Source of the DNA: Bacterioplanoides pacificum
Lineage (GTDB): Bacteria; Pseudomonadota; Gammaproteobacteria; Pseudomonadales; Oceanobacteraceae
Assembly (NCBI RefSeq): GCF_042648445.1
Contig: NZ_JBHRYB010000013.1
Location: 496,001 to 560,000 of the forward strand
Direction of reading: 5' to 3'
Length of the DNA: 64,000 nt
In this document: positions 27,815-36,263 of the stretch, piece after piece
Layout of the letters: each line of letters opens with the position of its first letter
Position numbering within the stretch: position 1 is the stretch's first letter
Position numbers and translations under genes: made by a program
The notes under the pieces: model-generated
What the model was told of the DNA's origin: nothing
The model's database searches: none
The model's input: only the letters and a program-made list of their open reading frames with translations

Positions 27815-29276
27815 GCTGACCTCCGGCCTTGCTGAACCCCAGTAACATCAGTACTTCGGCATCACTGAAATCGTGTTTAACTGCGCCAATTTCCTGATAA
27901 TTTTCATGCCCTTTACCAGCCACAACAATCAGTCCGGCGTCGCTGTCACAGGCCTGAATAATCGCCTCACGACGGCTATGACAACAATGAAACACCTCAC
28001 TGCCGGGTGCTTGTAACACATCGTTAAATATCTGCTGAGGGTCTTCACTGCGTGGGTTGTCATCGGTCAGCCAGACCTGTGCGCCGCTGGCCAGTGCCGC
28101 AGCGGCCATGTGTGGCCGTTTACCGCGGTCGCGATCACCACCACAACCAAACACCAGTGCCCGGCTTGCAGCGACATTACGTACCGCGTGCATCACGTTA
28201 TGCAAGGCATCGGCGGTATGGGCAAAATCCACAACCGCCAGCTGACGCCGGCCATTCACCTCACGCTGATACAATTCCATACGGCCATCAACGGCTTGCA
28301 GGCGGCTTGCTGCACCAATCAGTGCAGTAAAATCCAGCCCCTGTAAACACAACACCGCAATCGCCGCTACGGCATTGGCGACATTAAAATCACCAATTAA
28401 CGGTAACCGTAATTCGCCACTGCCCCACGGGGTCGACAATAAGGTCGTCAGCCAGCCATCACGATACTCCGGCGTCTGATAACACACGTCGGCATCGTCG
28501 GCCTGACCATAGCTGTAGCGGACTGCCTGAACCCGGTTGTCCTGCAACAAGCGCCGGCCGTAGTCGTCATCCACATTAATTAACGCCTGCTGCAATGGAT
28601 AATCGCGGAATAACCGGGCTTTAGCGTCAAAATAGCCTTCCATATCACCGTGATAATCGAGGTGATCCTGGGTCAGATTGGTCATCACGGCCGTGGTAAA
28701 TGACAAACCGGCAATACGTTGCTGATCGATACCATGCGAAGACACCTCCATCGCCACGGTACTGACCTGTTGTTGCTGCATCACCGTTAACGATTGCAAA
28801 ATCACCGATAAATCCGGCGTGGTGTTACGGGTCGGCTGCAGTTCTGGCCAGATGCCATTACCCAACGTGCCAATCAGGCCCGCAGACTGCTGTAATAACG
28901 TCGCCAGCTGAGCGATATACTGAGTGACCGAACTTTTACCGTTGGTGCCGGTAACGGCAATCAGCGCCAGACTGTCAGCCAGCGGATAACGCCGCAACAA
29001 CCAGCTGTTCAATTGCTGTGGCAGATCGCTGCAGAAAAACAGCGGCACTCCGGCACCACCACATTCAAACCCCAGTGGCCCTTCCGCCAGCACCGCTGCC
29101 GCACCATTCGCCAGAGCGGCATCAATATGTTCACGGCCATCGCCACGACTACCGCGCCGGGCAATAAAAAGATCCCCCGGCAATACATCGCGACTGTCGA
29201 TGCGGATGTCGTTTATTTCACGATCCCACTCCGGTGGAATATAAGGGTTACCCTCAGTCAGCACAGACAACTTCAT
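27807..29276 (-). CDS. murE: UDP-MurNAc-L-Ala-D-Glu--2,6-diaminopimelate ligase MurE
   Basis: MurE adds the third stem-peptide residue. The ATP loop GTNGKSSVTQ is at about residue 110, and the motif DDNPRSEDPQ near residue 405 is the DNPR signature of enzymes that use meso-diaminopimelate, as expected for a Gram-negative. Length is 489 residues. It overlaps ftsI by four bases and murF by eight. Confidence 0.97.
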   Translation of the reverse strand: MKLSVLTEGNPYIPPEWDREINDIRIDSRDVLPGDLFIARRGSRGDGREHIDAALANGAAAVLAEGPLGFECGGAGVPLFFCSDLPQQLNSWLLRRYPLADSLALIAVTGTNGKSSVTQYIAQLATLLQQSAGLIGTLGNGIWPELQPTRNTTPDLSVILQSLTVMQQQQVSTVAMEVSSHGIDQQRIAGLSFTTAVMTNLTQDHLDYHGDMEGYFDAKARLFRDYPLQQALINVDDDYGRRLLQDNRVQAVRYSYGQADDADVCYQTPEYRDGWLTTLLSTPWGSGELRLPLIGDFNVANAVAAIAVLCLQGLDFTALIGAASRLQAVDGRMELYQREVNGRRQLAVVDFAHTADALHNVMHAVRNVAASRALVFGCGGDRDRGKRPHMAAAALASGAQVWLTDDNPRSEDPQQIFNDVLQAPGSEVFHCCHSRREAIIQACDSDAGLIVVAGKGHENYQEIGAVKHDFSDAEVLMLLGFSKAGGQHA

Positions 29277-31015
29277 ACTGCACCTCCTTTTCTCGATGGG
29301 CGGTTTTGTTTCACCGTCAGCTTTTCAACACTGCTATCGTCGGGAGCGACCTGACGCAGTCGCAATGCCTGCTCCATAATGCGGGAGAACACCGGAGCCG
29401 CCACCTCGCCACCGTAATATTCACGCCCCTGCGGACGATCGACCACCACCACCAGCACCAGCTCGGGGTCTGACACAGGTGCCAGTCCGGCAAATACCGC
29501 GGTGTATTCCGAATCTTCATACCCCGCGCTGCCAACCGTGTGCGAGGTGCCGGTTTTTCCACCGACCCGATAGCCTTTTACCCGGGCACGACGGCCGGTG
29601 CCGCGTGGCCCGGTCACGGTTTCCAGCATTGCCAGCACCCGGCTTGCAGTCGCGGCCTTCATCACCCGCTGACAAGGAGCACTCTGTTCAGCCGCTTCCT
29701 GCATCAACAGCCGCACCGGTTGCCGGCAGCCCTGCTGACTGAAGCTGGTGTAGGCCTGAGCCAGCTGTAACGGTGTTAATGACAGGCCATAGCCATAAGA
29801 CATGGTTGCCAGGCGCAGTTCATCCATTTGTTCCGGATACGGCAAGCTGCCCACCGCTTCGCCCGGGAAGCCCAGCACCGAAGCCGTGCCCATGCCGGCA
29901 TCATGGAAAAAACGCCAGATGTTTTCAGCGCCCAGGTCGTGTGCCAGTTTGGTAACACCGACATTAGAGGATTTGGTGATAATGCCGGTGACATCCAGCT
30001 TGCCGTAGTTACGGTGATCGCGGATGGTTTTGTACTTAACCCGCATATAACCCGGGCTGGTATCCACCACGGTGCCAGGGCTGTAACGGCCACTATCGAG
30101 GGCTGCGGCAACGGTAAACGGCTTCATCGTGGAACCTGGCTCAATCAGGTCTGCCAGCGCCCGGTTACGCATATTTTCGGCTTTCAGCTGGGCGCGGTTA
30201 TTAGGGTTGTAAGACGGCTGATTAACCAGTGCCAGCACCTCGCCGTTACGGGCATCCAGTAACACCGCCGAGCCGGCTTTAGCATTATGTGAAGTCACCG
30301 CTGCTTTTAGTTCCCGGTAAGCCAGATACTGCAACCGTAAATCCAGCGTCAGATGCAGGTCCTGTCCTGGTTGCGGGACGTCACTCACCTGCAACTGCTT
30401 CACCACATTGCCATACAGGTCTTTCACCACCTGACGTGAACCTTCGTGGCCACTGAGGTAATCGTTAAACGCCAGCTCCAGACCTTCCTGACCTTTTCCG
30501 TCAATATTGACAATACCCAGCGTGTGAGCGGCCACTTCAGCGGCAGGATAATAGCGGCGGAAATCGTCATCGCCGTACACACCACTGACTCCCAGGTTCA
30601 GAATCCGTTGTGCCAGCTCAGGTTCAACCTGACGCTTGAGATAAATAAAAGAGCGGCCCTGACTGGCCGCTCGCTCAACTTTGCGCTGCAACGTCCGGGT
30701 ATTCAGCTGCAGCGACTTAGCCACCGCCGGCAGCTGCTGCAGATTCACCTGTTGCGGATTGAGCCATAAGGTCACTACCGGAGTACTGACTGCCAGTGGC
30801 CGGCCATGACGGTCGAGGATTTTACCCCGGCTGGCCGGCTGAACCTCAGAGCGCACGGTCCGTTTTTCTCCCTGTTCGAACAGGAAAGTTTGCTCCACCG
30901 TATGCAACATAACCAGACGCACCAGCACCGCCAGTAACAACGCAGCAAACGCCACCATCACCAGCGCAAAGCGCCAGCGGGCAATTCCGCTTGTTGTCTG
31001 TGGCTGACGTGTCAT
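29273..31015 (-). CDS. ftsI: Septal peptidoglycan transpeptidase FtsI (PBP3)
   Basis: FtsI is the class B penicillin-binding protein that cross-links septal peptidoglycan. The 580-residue protein has one N-terminal membrane anchor (about 15-38) and a non-catalytic domain. The transpeptidase domain has all three motifs: STMK (after LIEPG), SSN (SSNVGVTKLAHDLG) and KTGT. The start overlaps ftsL by four bases. Nothing suggests a resistance-type alteration at the motifs. Confidence 0.97.
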   Translation of the reverse strand: MTRQPQTTSGIARWRFALVMVAFAALLLAVLVRLVMLHTVEQTFLFEQGEKRTVRSEVQPASRGKILDRHGRPLAVSTPVVTLWLNPQQVNLQQLPAVAKSLQLNTRTLQRKVERAASQGRSFIYLKRQVEPELAQRILNLGVSGVYGDDDFRRYYPAAEVAAHTLGIVNIDGKGQEGLELAFNDYLSGHEGSRQVVKDLYGNVVKQLQVSDVPQPGQDLHLTLDLRLQYLAYRELKAAVTSHNAKAGSAVLLDARNGEVLALVNQPSYNPNNRAQLKAENMRNRALADLIEPGSTMKPFTVAAALDSGRYSPGTVVDTSPGYMRVKYKTIRDHRNYGKLDVTGIITKSSNVGVTKLAHDLGAENIWRFFHDAGMGTASVLGFPGEAVGSLPYPEQMDELRLATMSYGYGLSLTPLQLAQAYTSFSQQGCRQPVRLLMQEAAEQSAPCQRVMKAATASRVLAMLETVTGPRGTGRRARVKGYRVGGKTGTSHTVGSAGYEDSEYTAVFAGLAPVSDPELVLVVVVDRPQGREYYGGEVAAPVFSRIMEQALRLRQVAPDDSSVEKLTVKQNRPSRKGGAV

Positions 31016-31293
31016 GGTTGTAGTACCTGTATGTCGTTGGCTTCGGTCATATTCAGTTGTTTGCGGGCACGCTGATCAATCCGGCCATGGGCCGTCAGCG
31101 TGCTGATTTCCAGCAATAGCCGGGTATGTTCCTGCATCAGCCGCAAGCGCTGACTGTCCAGTTGCTGCCACTGACTGAGCAGGCTGCGATGCTGATGCAC
31201 CTGGGCTACCTGAATGGCAGCACTGATCATCACCAGCAGCCATAACAGCAACGCCAACCACGGCCGCCAGTGTGGCCAGCACCCCGGGTTCAT
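31012..31293 (-). CDS. ftsL: Cell division protein FtsL
   Basis: FtsL is a small bitopic divisome protein that pairs with FtsB and FtsQ. The 93-residue product has one membrane segment (about 9-30) followed by a leucine-zipper-like coiled coil (about 33-75). Sequence identity in this family is low, so the call relies on size, topology and the position between rsmH and ftsI, with four-base overlaps on both sides. Confidence 0.92.
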   Translation of the reverse strand: MNPGCWPHWRPWLALLLWLLVMISAAIQVAQVHQHRSLLSQWQQLDSQRLRLMQEHTRLLLEISTLTAHGRIDQRARKQLNMTEANDIQVLQP

Positions 31294-32228
31294 CTGGCCA
31301 GCCGCTCAGCGACCCGCAATACCGCACTGCGTGAGCGGGCATTACGATCGATTTCTTCTTTACCCGGCATAATGGCTTTACCCACCCGCTTCATGGTTTT
31401 GCCCAGCTGATCGTCGGTCAGTGGAATCCCCACGGGTACGTCTTTGCCCTTTTCCTGAGCACGGATAAAACGCTTCACCATCCGGTCTTCCAGCGAATGG
31501 AAACTGATCACCGCCAGGTGACCACCACTGCTGAGCAGCTCCACCGACTCAGATAACACATTCTCCAGATCGCCCAGCTCGTTATTTACCGCAATCCGGA
31601 TCGCCTGAAAGGCCCGGGTGGCCGGGTGTTTATGACGCTCCCAGTTCGGATTGGCCGCTTTCACAATTTCCGCCAGCCGCAGGGTGGTGGTAATCGGCTC
31701 CTCCTGCTGAGCTTTGACCAGCCAGTTAGCGATACGCTTGGCATAACGTTCTTCGCCGTATTCCTTCAACACCCGGGCGATTTCTTTTTCCGGGGTTTGC
31801 GCCAGCCATTGCGCAGCACTGAGCCCGGCATCCGGATTCATGCGCATATCCAACGGACCATCACGCAAAAAGCTGAAACCCCGTTCAGCATCATCGAGCT
31901 GAGGAGATGACACTCCCAGATCGAGCAAAATGCCATCCACCTGTGAAATACCTAAGCGCGCTAATTCGGTTTTCATCTCGGCGAAACTGGCCTGCACAAT
32001 CTGAAAGCGACTATCCTCCTGCTCTAACTCTTTGCCCGACCGGATCGCCAGCGGGTCTTTGTCAAAACCAATCAGGCGCCCCTGAGCGGACAATTTGCTT
32101 AACAACAGACGGCTGTGGCCACCACGGCCAAAGGTACCGTCTACATACACACCATCCGGATCCGTCAGACAGCCATCAACCGTCTCCTGCAGCAACACGG
32201 TGGTGTGTAAAAAATCTTCTAGGTTCAT
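31290..32228 (-). CDS. rsmH: 16S rRNA m4C1402 methyltransferase RsmH (MraW)
   Basis: RsmH methylates N4 of C1402 in 16S rRNA near the P site. The 312-residue protein has the SAM loop (DGTFGRGGHSRLLL), the DGILLDLGVSSPQLD segment and the conserved end (NARSRSAVLRVAER). It overlaps mraZ and ftsL by four bases each. Confidence 0.97.
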   Translation of the reverse strand: MNLEDFLHTTVLLQETVDGCLTDPDGVYVDGTFGRGGHSRLLLSKLSAQGRLIGFDKDPLAIRSGKELEQEDSRFQIVQASFAEMKTELARLGISQVDGILLDLGVSSPQLDDAERGFSFLRDGPLDMRMNPDAGLSAAQWLAQTPEKEIARVLKEYGEERYAKRIANWLVKAQQEEPITTTLRLAEIVKAANPNWERHKHPATRAFQAIRIAVNNELGDLENVLSESVELLSSGGHLAVISFHSLEDRMVKRFIRAQEKGKDVPVGIPLTDDQLGKTMKRVGKAIMPGKEEIDRNARSRSAVLRVAERLAR

Positions 32229-32680
32229 AGCGACAAGCTCTGTAATTCATCCGGTAACTGATCGGGCTGGCTCACCATGTCGAGGTAGTCATCGCGGCGG
32301 CTTTGCCACAACGTCTTGCTCCACAACTCCAGTTTTTTGCCCTGGCCAATCAAAACGCTTTCTTTTTCTAAACCGGCGTATTCCCGCAAAGGTTGCGGTA
32401 ACAGCACTCGCCCGCTGCCATCCAGCTCCAGATCGGTTGCATGGCCAATCAGCAGGCGCTGAATACGACGGGCAACCGGGTTAAAGCTGGGTAAGGCTTC
32501 AATTTTCTGCTGGATTTCTTCCCATTCGTTAACGGGATAAATCAACAAACATCGCTCTTCGGTATCAATGGTGGCCACCAAACGGGCGCCACAGAGCTCA
32601 GCCAGCGGTTCCCGGTATTTAGTCGGGATCGCCAGACGCCCTTTAGCATCCAGATTGATCGTATGTAGCCCCCGAAACAT
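32225..32680 (-). CDS. mraZ: Transcriptional regulator MraZ
   Basis: MraZ is an AbrB-fold DNA-binding protein that represses its own operon in E. coli. The 151-residue protein has the two characteristic repeats, each with a DAKGRLAIPTKYR/DGSGRVLLPQPLR motif (residues 11-23 and about 88-100). It is the first gene of the dcw cluster. Three TGG repeats with a 10-bp period lie just downstream of its predicted promoter, consistent with autoregulation. Confidence 0.95.
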   Translation of the reverse strand: MFRGLHTINLDAKGRLAIPTKYREPLAELCGARLVATIDTEERCLLIYPVNEWEEIQQKIEALPSFNPVARRIQRLLIGHATDLELDGSGRVLLPQPLREYAGLEKESVLIGQGKKLELWSKTLWQSRRDDYLDMVSQPDQLPDELQSLSL

Positions 32681-32759
32681 TGCGCAGTGTCCCGTAGATG
32701 TCGTTGTTATTGATAGTGAGTACTAACCGTCCCTGTGGTTTCGACACTCCCGGTCAAAA

Positions 32760-32784
32760 CTCCACAATTCCCCACTATCATCCA
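32760..32784 (-). promoter_or_regulatory. MraZ-binding repeats (MraZ box)
   Basis: On the minus strand TGGAT (32780-32784), TGGGG (32770-32774) and TGGAG (32760-32764) repeat with an exact 10-bp period. A weaker TGGCG stands at 32788-32792. MraZ in E. coli binds TGGGN repeats with five-base spacers just downstream of the promoter, and the position here is the same. Only one of the three repeats has the full TGGG. Confidence 0.65.
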
Positions 32785-32793
32785 CTACGCCAC

Positions 32794-32822
32794 ACTATAG
32801 AAACCACCTATGCCTTTTGCAA
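32794..32822 (-). promoter_or_regulatory. Predicted dcw-cluster promoter (Pmra)
   Basis: Minus-strand TTGCAA (32817-32822) and TATAGT (32794-32799) are separated by exactly 17 bases and are followed immediately by the MraZ repeats. The leader to the mraZ ATG would be roughly 105-110 bases. The rest of 32681-33200 holds no gene that I can support. Confidence 0.6.
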
Positions 32823-33200
32823 CCCGCCAGACAGGCCGTTTACCAAGAATTTTGCGTTATTTCACAATGACTTAGCCAGGTGGGAGAAAGCGGTGGGAAA
32901 TAGTGGCAAATAAAACTCCAGCCAGCAGTTTTATCTAGCCTTCAAAGTTAAAGTAATTTATGAGGTTGGTATTCACTAACATCACAAATGAAAAAAATTG
33001 CGATGAAAAGTAAACACTAACTTCCAGAACATAAGTTCAGTAAGCGGGCACTCACATTTATCCGGCTTGACTGATAAAAACCGTGATAAATCAGCCCCCT
33101 CGCCGTAAAGATTAAAAAACCGCAAAGTCGTATGCCGCAGCACTGCACTCTGGTTTATGATGCGCGCTGATTTGTCCTCTAGCCGATTTATTGAAACCCT

Positions 33201-34016
33201 ATGACCATTACCGACATTCAGGCGGCGTCGCAAAAGCTGCGCGATAACAAACTGTTCGAGCTGTTCGTGGTTGCCATCATCATCCTGTCAGCCCTGTTGA
33301 TTGGTGCCAAAACCTACCCGATACCACAGGCAGTGATGCAGGCAGTGACCTGGCTCGACGTCGGCATCACAGTGATTTTTCTGTTTGAGATTGTGGTGCG
33401 TTTTATCGCAGAACCCAATAAGCGGCGGTTTTTCCACAATGGCTGGAATGTATTCGATACCTTAGTGGTGGTGGTCAGCCTGGTGCCGATCGAAGACAGT
33501 GAGATGGCGCTGGTTGGCCGGCTGGTGCGGATATTCCGGGTATTACGGATGGTGTCGATCATTCCAGAGCTGCGCACCCTGCTCAACTCACTGCTACGGG
33601 CCTTGCCGCAACTGGGTTATGTCTTGCTGCTGATGTTTATCATCTTCTACATTTATGCCGCGGTCGGTGCCACCTTCTTTGCCAGTATCAATCCGGATTT
33701 GTGGGGCGACATCTCGATTTCGCTGTTAACCCTGTTCCGGGTGATGACCTTCGAGGACTGGACCGATGTTATGTACGAAACCATGGGCACCTACCCGCTG
33801 TCGTGGATTTATTACCTCACCTTTATCTTCCTGACCGCGTTCGCGTTTCTGAACATGGTGATTGGCATCGTGGTCAATGTACTGGAAGATGAACATGCCC
33901 GCGAACGGGCCGAGCAGGAAGAAGCCGAAGGTAAAATCACTCTGGAAGATCTGCAGGCCGAAATCCGCGAGCTCAAACAACTGATCCGCGAACAACAAAA
34001 GAACAATACACCATGA
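33201..34016 (+). CDS. Voltage-gated cation channel, bacterial Nav/Cav-like (ion transport protein family)
   Basis: The 271-residue protein has the six-segment layout of single-domain channels. S1-S3 lie at about 20-100, and S4 carries Arg107, Arg110, Arg113 and Arg116 at every third position. S5 is at about 135-160, the pore loop follows, S6 is at about 200-222, and a charged C-terminal coiled coil ends the protein (about 225-268). The filter segment at 183-189 is TFEDWTD. NaChBac-type sodium channels have TLESWAS/TLESWSM, so this filter is more acidic and resembles engineered calcium-selective filters. Selectivity is inferred. The stop overlaps the next gene by four bases. Confidence 0.88.
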   Translation: MTITDIQAASQKLRDNKLFELFVVAIIILSALLIGAKTYPIPQAVMQAVTWLDVGITVIFLFEIVVRFIAEPNKRRFFHNGWNVFDTLVVVVSLVPIEDSEMALVGRLVRIFRVLRMVSIIPELRTLLNSLLRALPQLGYVLLLMFIIFYIYAAVGATFFASINPDLWGDISISLLTLFRVMTFEDWTDVMYETMGTYPLSWIYYLTFIFLTAFAFLNMVIGIVVNVLEDEHARERAEQEEAEGKITLEDLQAEIRELKQLIREQQKNNTP

Positions 34017-34567
34017 ACACCCTGCCAACCTCACGACCCGTATTACAACAGCTGCTGCTTATCACACTACTGGCCGTCAGCAATCTCAGCTGGGGCTTCA
34101 GTTACACGCTGGAAATTACCGGGCAGCAGATTCAGCAAAAAGTAGACACCCTGATGCCACTGCAAAAGAAAAAGCTGTTTTTTACCGTGACCCTCAGCAA
34201 TGCCCGGGTCGAACTGACAGAAGGCCAGCAACCGATCAGCCTGTTCAGCGAAATCACACTGGAAGCGCCGAACAATATCCGTGCGACCGGCCGGGCCACC
34301 ATCAGCGGCAACCTCAGTTATAACGCTCAGCAAGGTGCGTTTTATCTGCATAATCCGGTAATCCGCCAACTGGAGATTGATCAGCTCGACCCCGGGCTGC
34401 TGCCAACAGTCAAACAACTGGCACAAAACGCCGCCAGCCAGACACTGGCCAAACGCCCGGTGTACCAGCTGGACGACCAGGACCTGAAACAAAAACTGGC
34501 AAAGACCATGCTGAAATCGATACGGGTTGAAAATCAGCTGATCAAAGCCGAACTCAGCGCGTTCTGA
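34013..34567 (+). CDS. DUF1439 (YceB-like) periplasmic protein
   Basis: The 184-residue protein has an N-terminal hydrophobic export signal (about 10-28, ending SWG) and then a beta-rich domain beginning YTLEITGQQIQQKVDTLMPLQKK, characteristic of DUF1439/YceB proteins. No lipobox cysteine is present, so unlike E. coli YceB it would be soluble or membrane-tethered by its signal. It overlaps the channel gene by four bases (ATGA), implying coupled expression. A functional link to the channel is unproven. Confidence 0.75.
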   Translation: MNTLPTSRPVLQQLLLITLLAVSNLSWGFSYTLEITGQQIQQKVDTLMPLQKKKLFFTVTLSNARVELTEGQQPISLFSEITLEAPNNIRATGRATISGNLSYNAQQGAFYLHNPVIRQLEIDQLDPGLLPTVKQLAQNAASQTLAKRPVYQLDDQDLKQKLAKTMLKSIRVENQLIKAELSAF

Positions 34568-34574
34568 TACCCGC

Positions 34575-35447
34575 TTACGAAGCGCTGAGTGTCGAAGGGG
34601 ATATACGTAATTTTGTCATCGGCGGCCTGGGTGTACGATAAGCCGCCAGCCTCATTAATACCTGCGGGTTATTATCGAGCTGCTTCTGCGCCAGTTTAAA
34701 TGGCCGGCGCAGGTGCTTTTTCAGATAACGGCACGCCTCGGCAGCCGAAATCTGTTTTAACCGGCAGAACAACGCCAGGATAAACACGTTATCAAATTCA
34801 GTTAATGCCGGCTGGCGGTTAGCCAGGGCATTATAACAACTGCCACAACCACCACGAATGGTATAACTGGAGTTTGCCAGCAATACGCCAAAGCCCATAA
34901 AACCAGCCAGCAATTCACTCGCTTCAGCAAACAATGCCTGCCCGCCGGGTGGCAACACCCCTCGTTGTATAACCAGATGCTGCGCCATCACATGGGCATA
35001 ACTGGCAGCCATATCTTCCGGCTTTAATGTTTGTTGTGGATTATAAAAGACCGGCAACGGCTGCAGACTGCTCTGCTCAGTTAGCTCAGCAGCAACACTG
35101 GAGTCTCTGCTGACATCACGCAGCTCCGGCTGTGATGCCGGAGCAAGCAGGCAATCCGGCTGACGCTGTAGTTGCTGAGTCGATACCAGCTGCAGCGGCC
35201 AGTGCGATAGCCCGGCATAACGCTGACTGTGATGAAAGATATTAGTCGCTTTTTCCGCCACGCTGGACACCCGCCCGGGAAAAAACGTGTTACTGGGCTG
35301 AATCAGCACCGTCCGGTTAAAAAATTCGCCGGCATCAAAATATTGCAGCGCCCAGCCAAAGGTCGCCACGATCCAGTCGGCACTGGCCTGATCCAACAAA
35401 GGTTTTGCTTTAAATACACTCAGCACTGACGAGAACCTTATCATCAT
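34575..35447 (-). CDS. Protein of unknown function, 290 residues
   Basis: I do not recognise this protein. The N-terminal 60 residues resemble a small globular domain (SADWIVATFGWALQYFD). The middle is polar. A segment from about 170 to 205 (FAEASELLAGFMGFGVLLAN followed by a GGCGSC cluster) looks like the most conserved-style part and could be a metal or redox site. The C-terminus is basic with an RRPFKLAQKQLDNNP stretch. No signal peptide is seen. It is convergent with the DUF1439 gene, seven bases away, and divergent from the small membrane protein at 35533. Start is at 35447 or the adjacent Met codon. Confidence 0.65.
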   Translation of the reverse strand: MMIRFSSVLSVFKAKPLLDQASADWIVATFGWALQYFDAGEFFNRTVLIQPSNTFFPGRVSSVAEKATNIFHHSQRYAGLSHWPLQLVSTQQLQRQPDCLLAPASQPELRDVSRDSSVAAELTEQSSLQPLPVFYNPQQTLKPEDMAASYAHVMAQHLVIQRGVLPPGGQALFAEASELLAGFMGFGVLLANSSYTIRGGCGSCYNALANRQPALTEFDNVFILALFCRLKQISAAEACRYLKKHLRRPFKLAQKQLDNNPQVLMRLAAYRTPRPPMTKLRISPSTLSAS

Positions 35448-35532
35448 TTATCCGGCCGGGATTGCAAGCCGGTGCAGTGATTGTTAGTGTCCGGAAAATA
35501 CCGACGCAGCGTTATTATCACAGGAAATTTTC

Positions 35533-35865
35533 ATGTCAATTTTACAAATCCTGGCCATGATCATGGCCGTTCTCGCCATTATTGTTCTGCCTGGCGTATT
35601 ATTTATACACCTAGCCGTCAGCTTCAGAAAGCAGCTGACCACACTGCATGCAAACCTGTTAGCCGTTACCGCCAGCTGCGTGGTGTTACTATCTACCAGC
35701 AAAATTGTAAACGTCGCTTTACCCATGATCTACCGCGATCCACAAGCATTTGCTGAACTGGCGCAGATTTCATATGTCGTACAGGAAGCCTTATATTTCC
35801 TGTTACTGGCCAGCGTGATTCCGGTGCTGTACAAGCTGAAGCAGTTAACCGCAGCGTCATCATAA
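35533..35865 (+). CDS. Small membrane protein, unknown function
   Basis: The 110-residue protein has three predicted membrane segments (about 5-28, 40-62 and 80-102) separated by short loops, and no other feature. It is a single gene and codon use looks like its neighbours. I cannot assign a family. An inner-membrane location is the only thing the sequence supports. Confidence 0.6.
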   Translation: MSILQILAMIMAVLAIIVLPGVLFIHLAVSFRKQLTTLHANLLAVTASCVVLLSTSKIVNVALPMIYRDPQAFAELAQISYVVQEALYFLLLASVIPVLYKLKQLTAASS

Positions 35866-35946
35866 GCCTGCAAGTCCGCTCCTCAATGCGACATTGACCA
35901 GTCAGGCATTGCCAGATGAAGCCATCAACGACTGAGCACTCAACGG

Positions 35947-36033
35947 TTATAAGCTTTGGCGGGCAATAACAATCAACAGGCCGATAAACAACCAGAGCAG
36001 GATTTCAAACAGCAGAATGTTCTTTTTTTGCAT
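35947..36033 (-). CDS. Possible 28-residue single-pass membrane protein
   Basis: An ATG at 36033 opens a 28-codon frame, MQKKNILLFEILLWLFIGLL followed by IVIARQSL. It has a basic N-terminus and one hydrophobic helix, typical of bacterial small membrane proteins. A GAGGGGG run ends two bases before the ATG; this is purine-rich but close. The rest of 35866-36263 has no other frame worth supporting. Conservation in relatives would decide whether it is real. Confidence 0.35.
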   Translation of the reverse strand: MQKKNILLFEILLWLFIGLLIVIARQSL

Positions 36034-36263
36034 AACCCCCTCACTGGGCTGTTTTTCAGCATATTCTGCTCAGTGTTGCCACATCAGTGAGACGACAATA
36101 TACAAAGGAGACAGCATAAAATCGAGCGCCGAATGGGTGTAACACACCACCATTAACTGGTGGCGGCTGATCTGAGAGTGATCTGTAACATGCACTGAAG
36201 ATTGACGGCGCTGTGCATTCCCCATAAGAGCGAACAATCACAATGCCAATGGAGCATTAAATC

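Noticed and set aside
32982..33233. 83-codon minus-strand ORF in the mraZ-channel gap
   Set aside because: It overlaps the start of the channel gene and has no ribosome binding site or recognisable features.
36056..36241. 61-codon minus-strand ORF upstream of the orphan cassette
   Set aside because: No ribosome binding site, no domain or membrane pattern, and composition like random translation.
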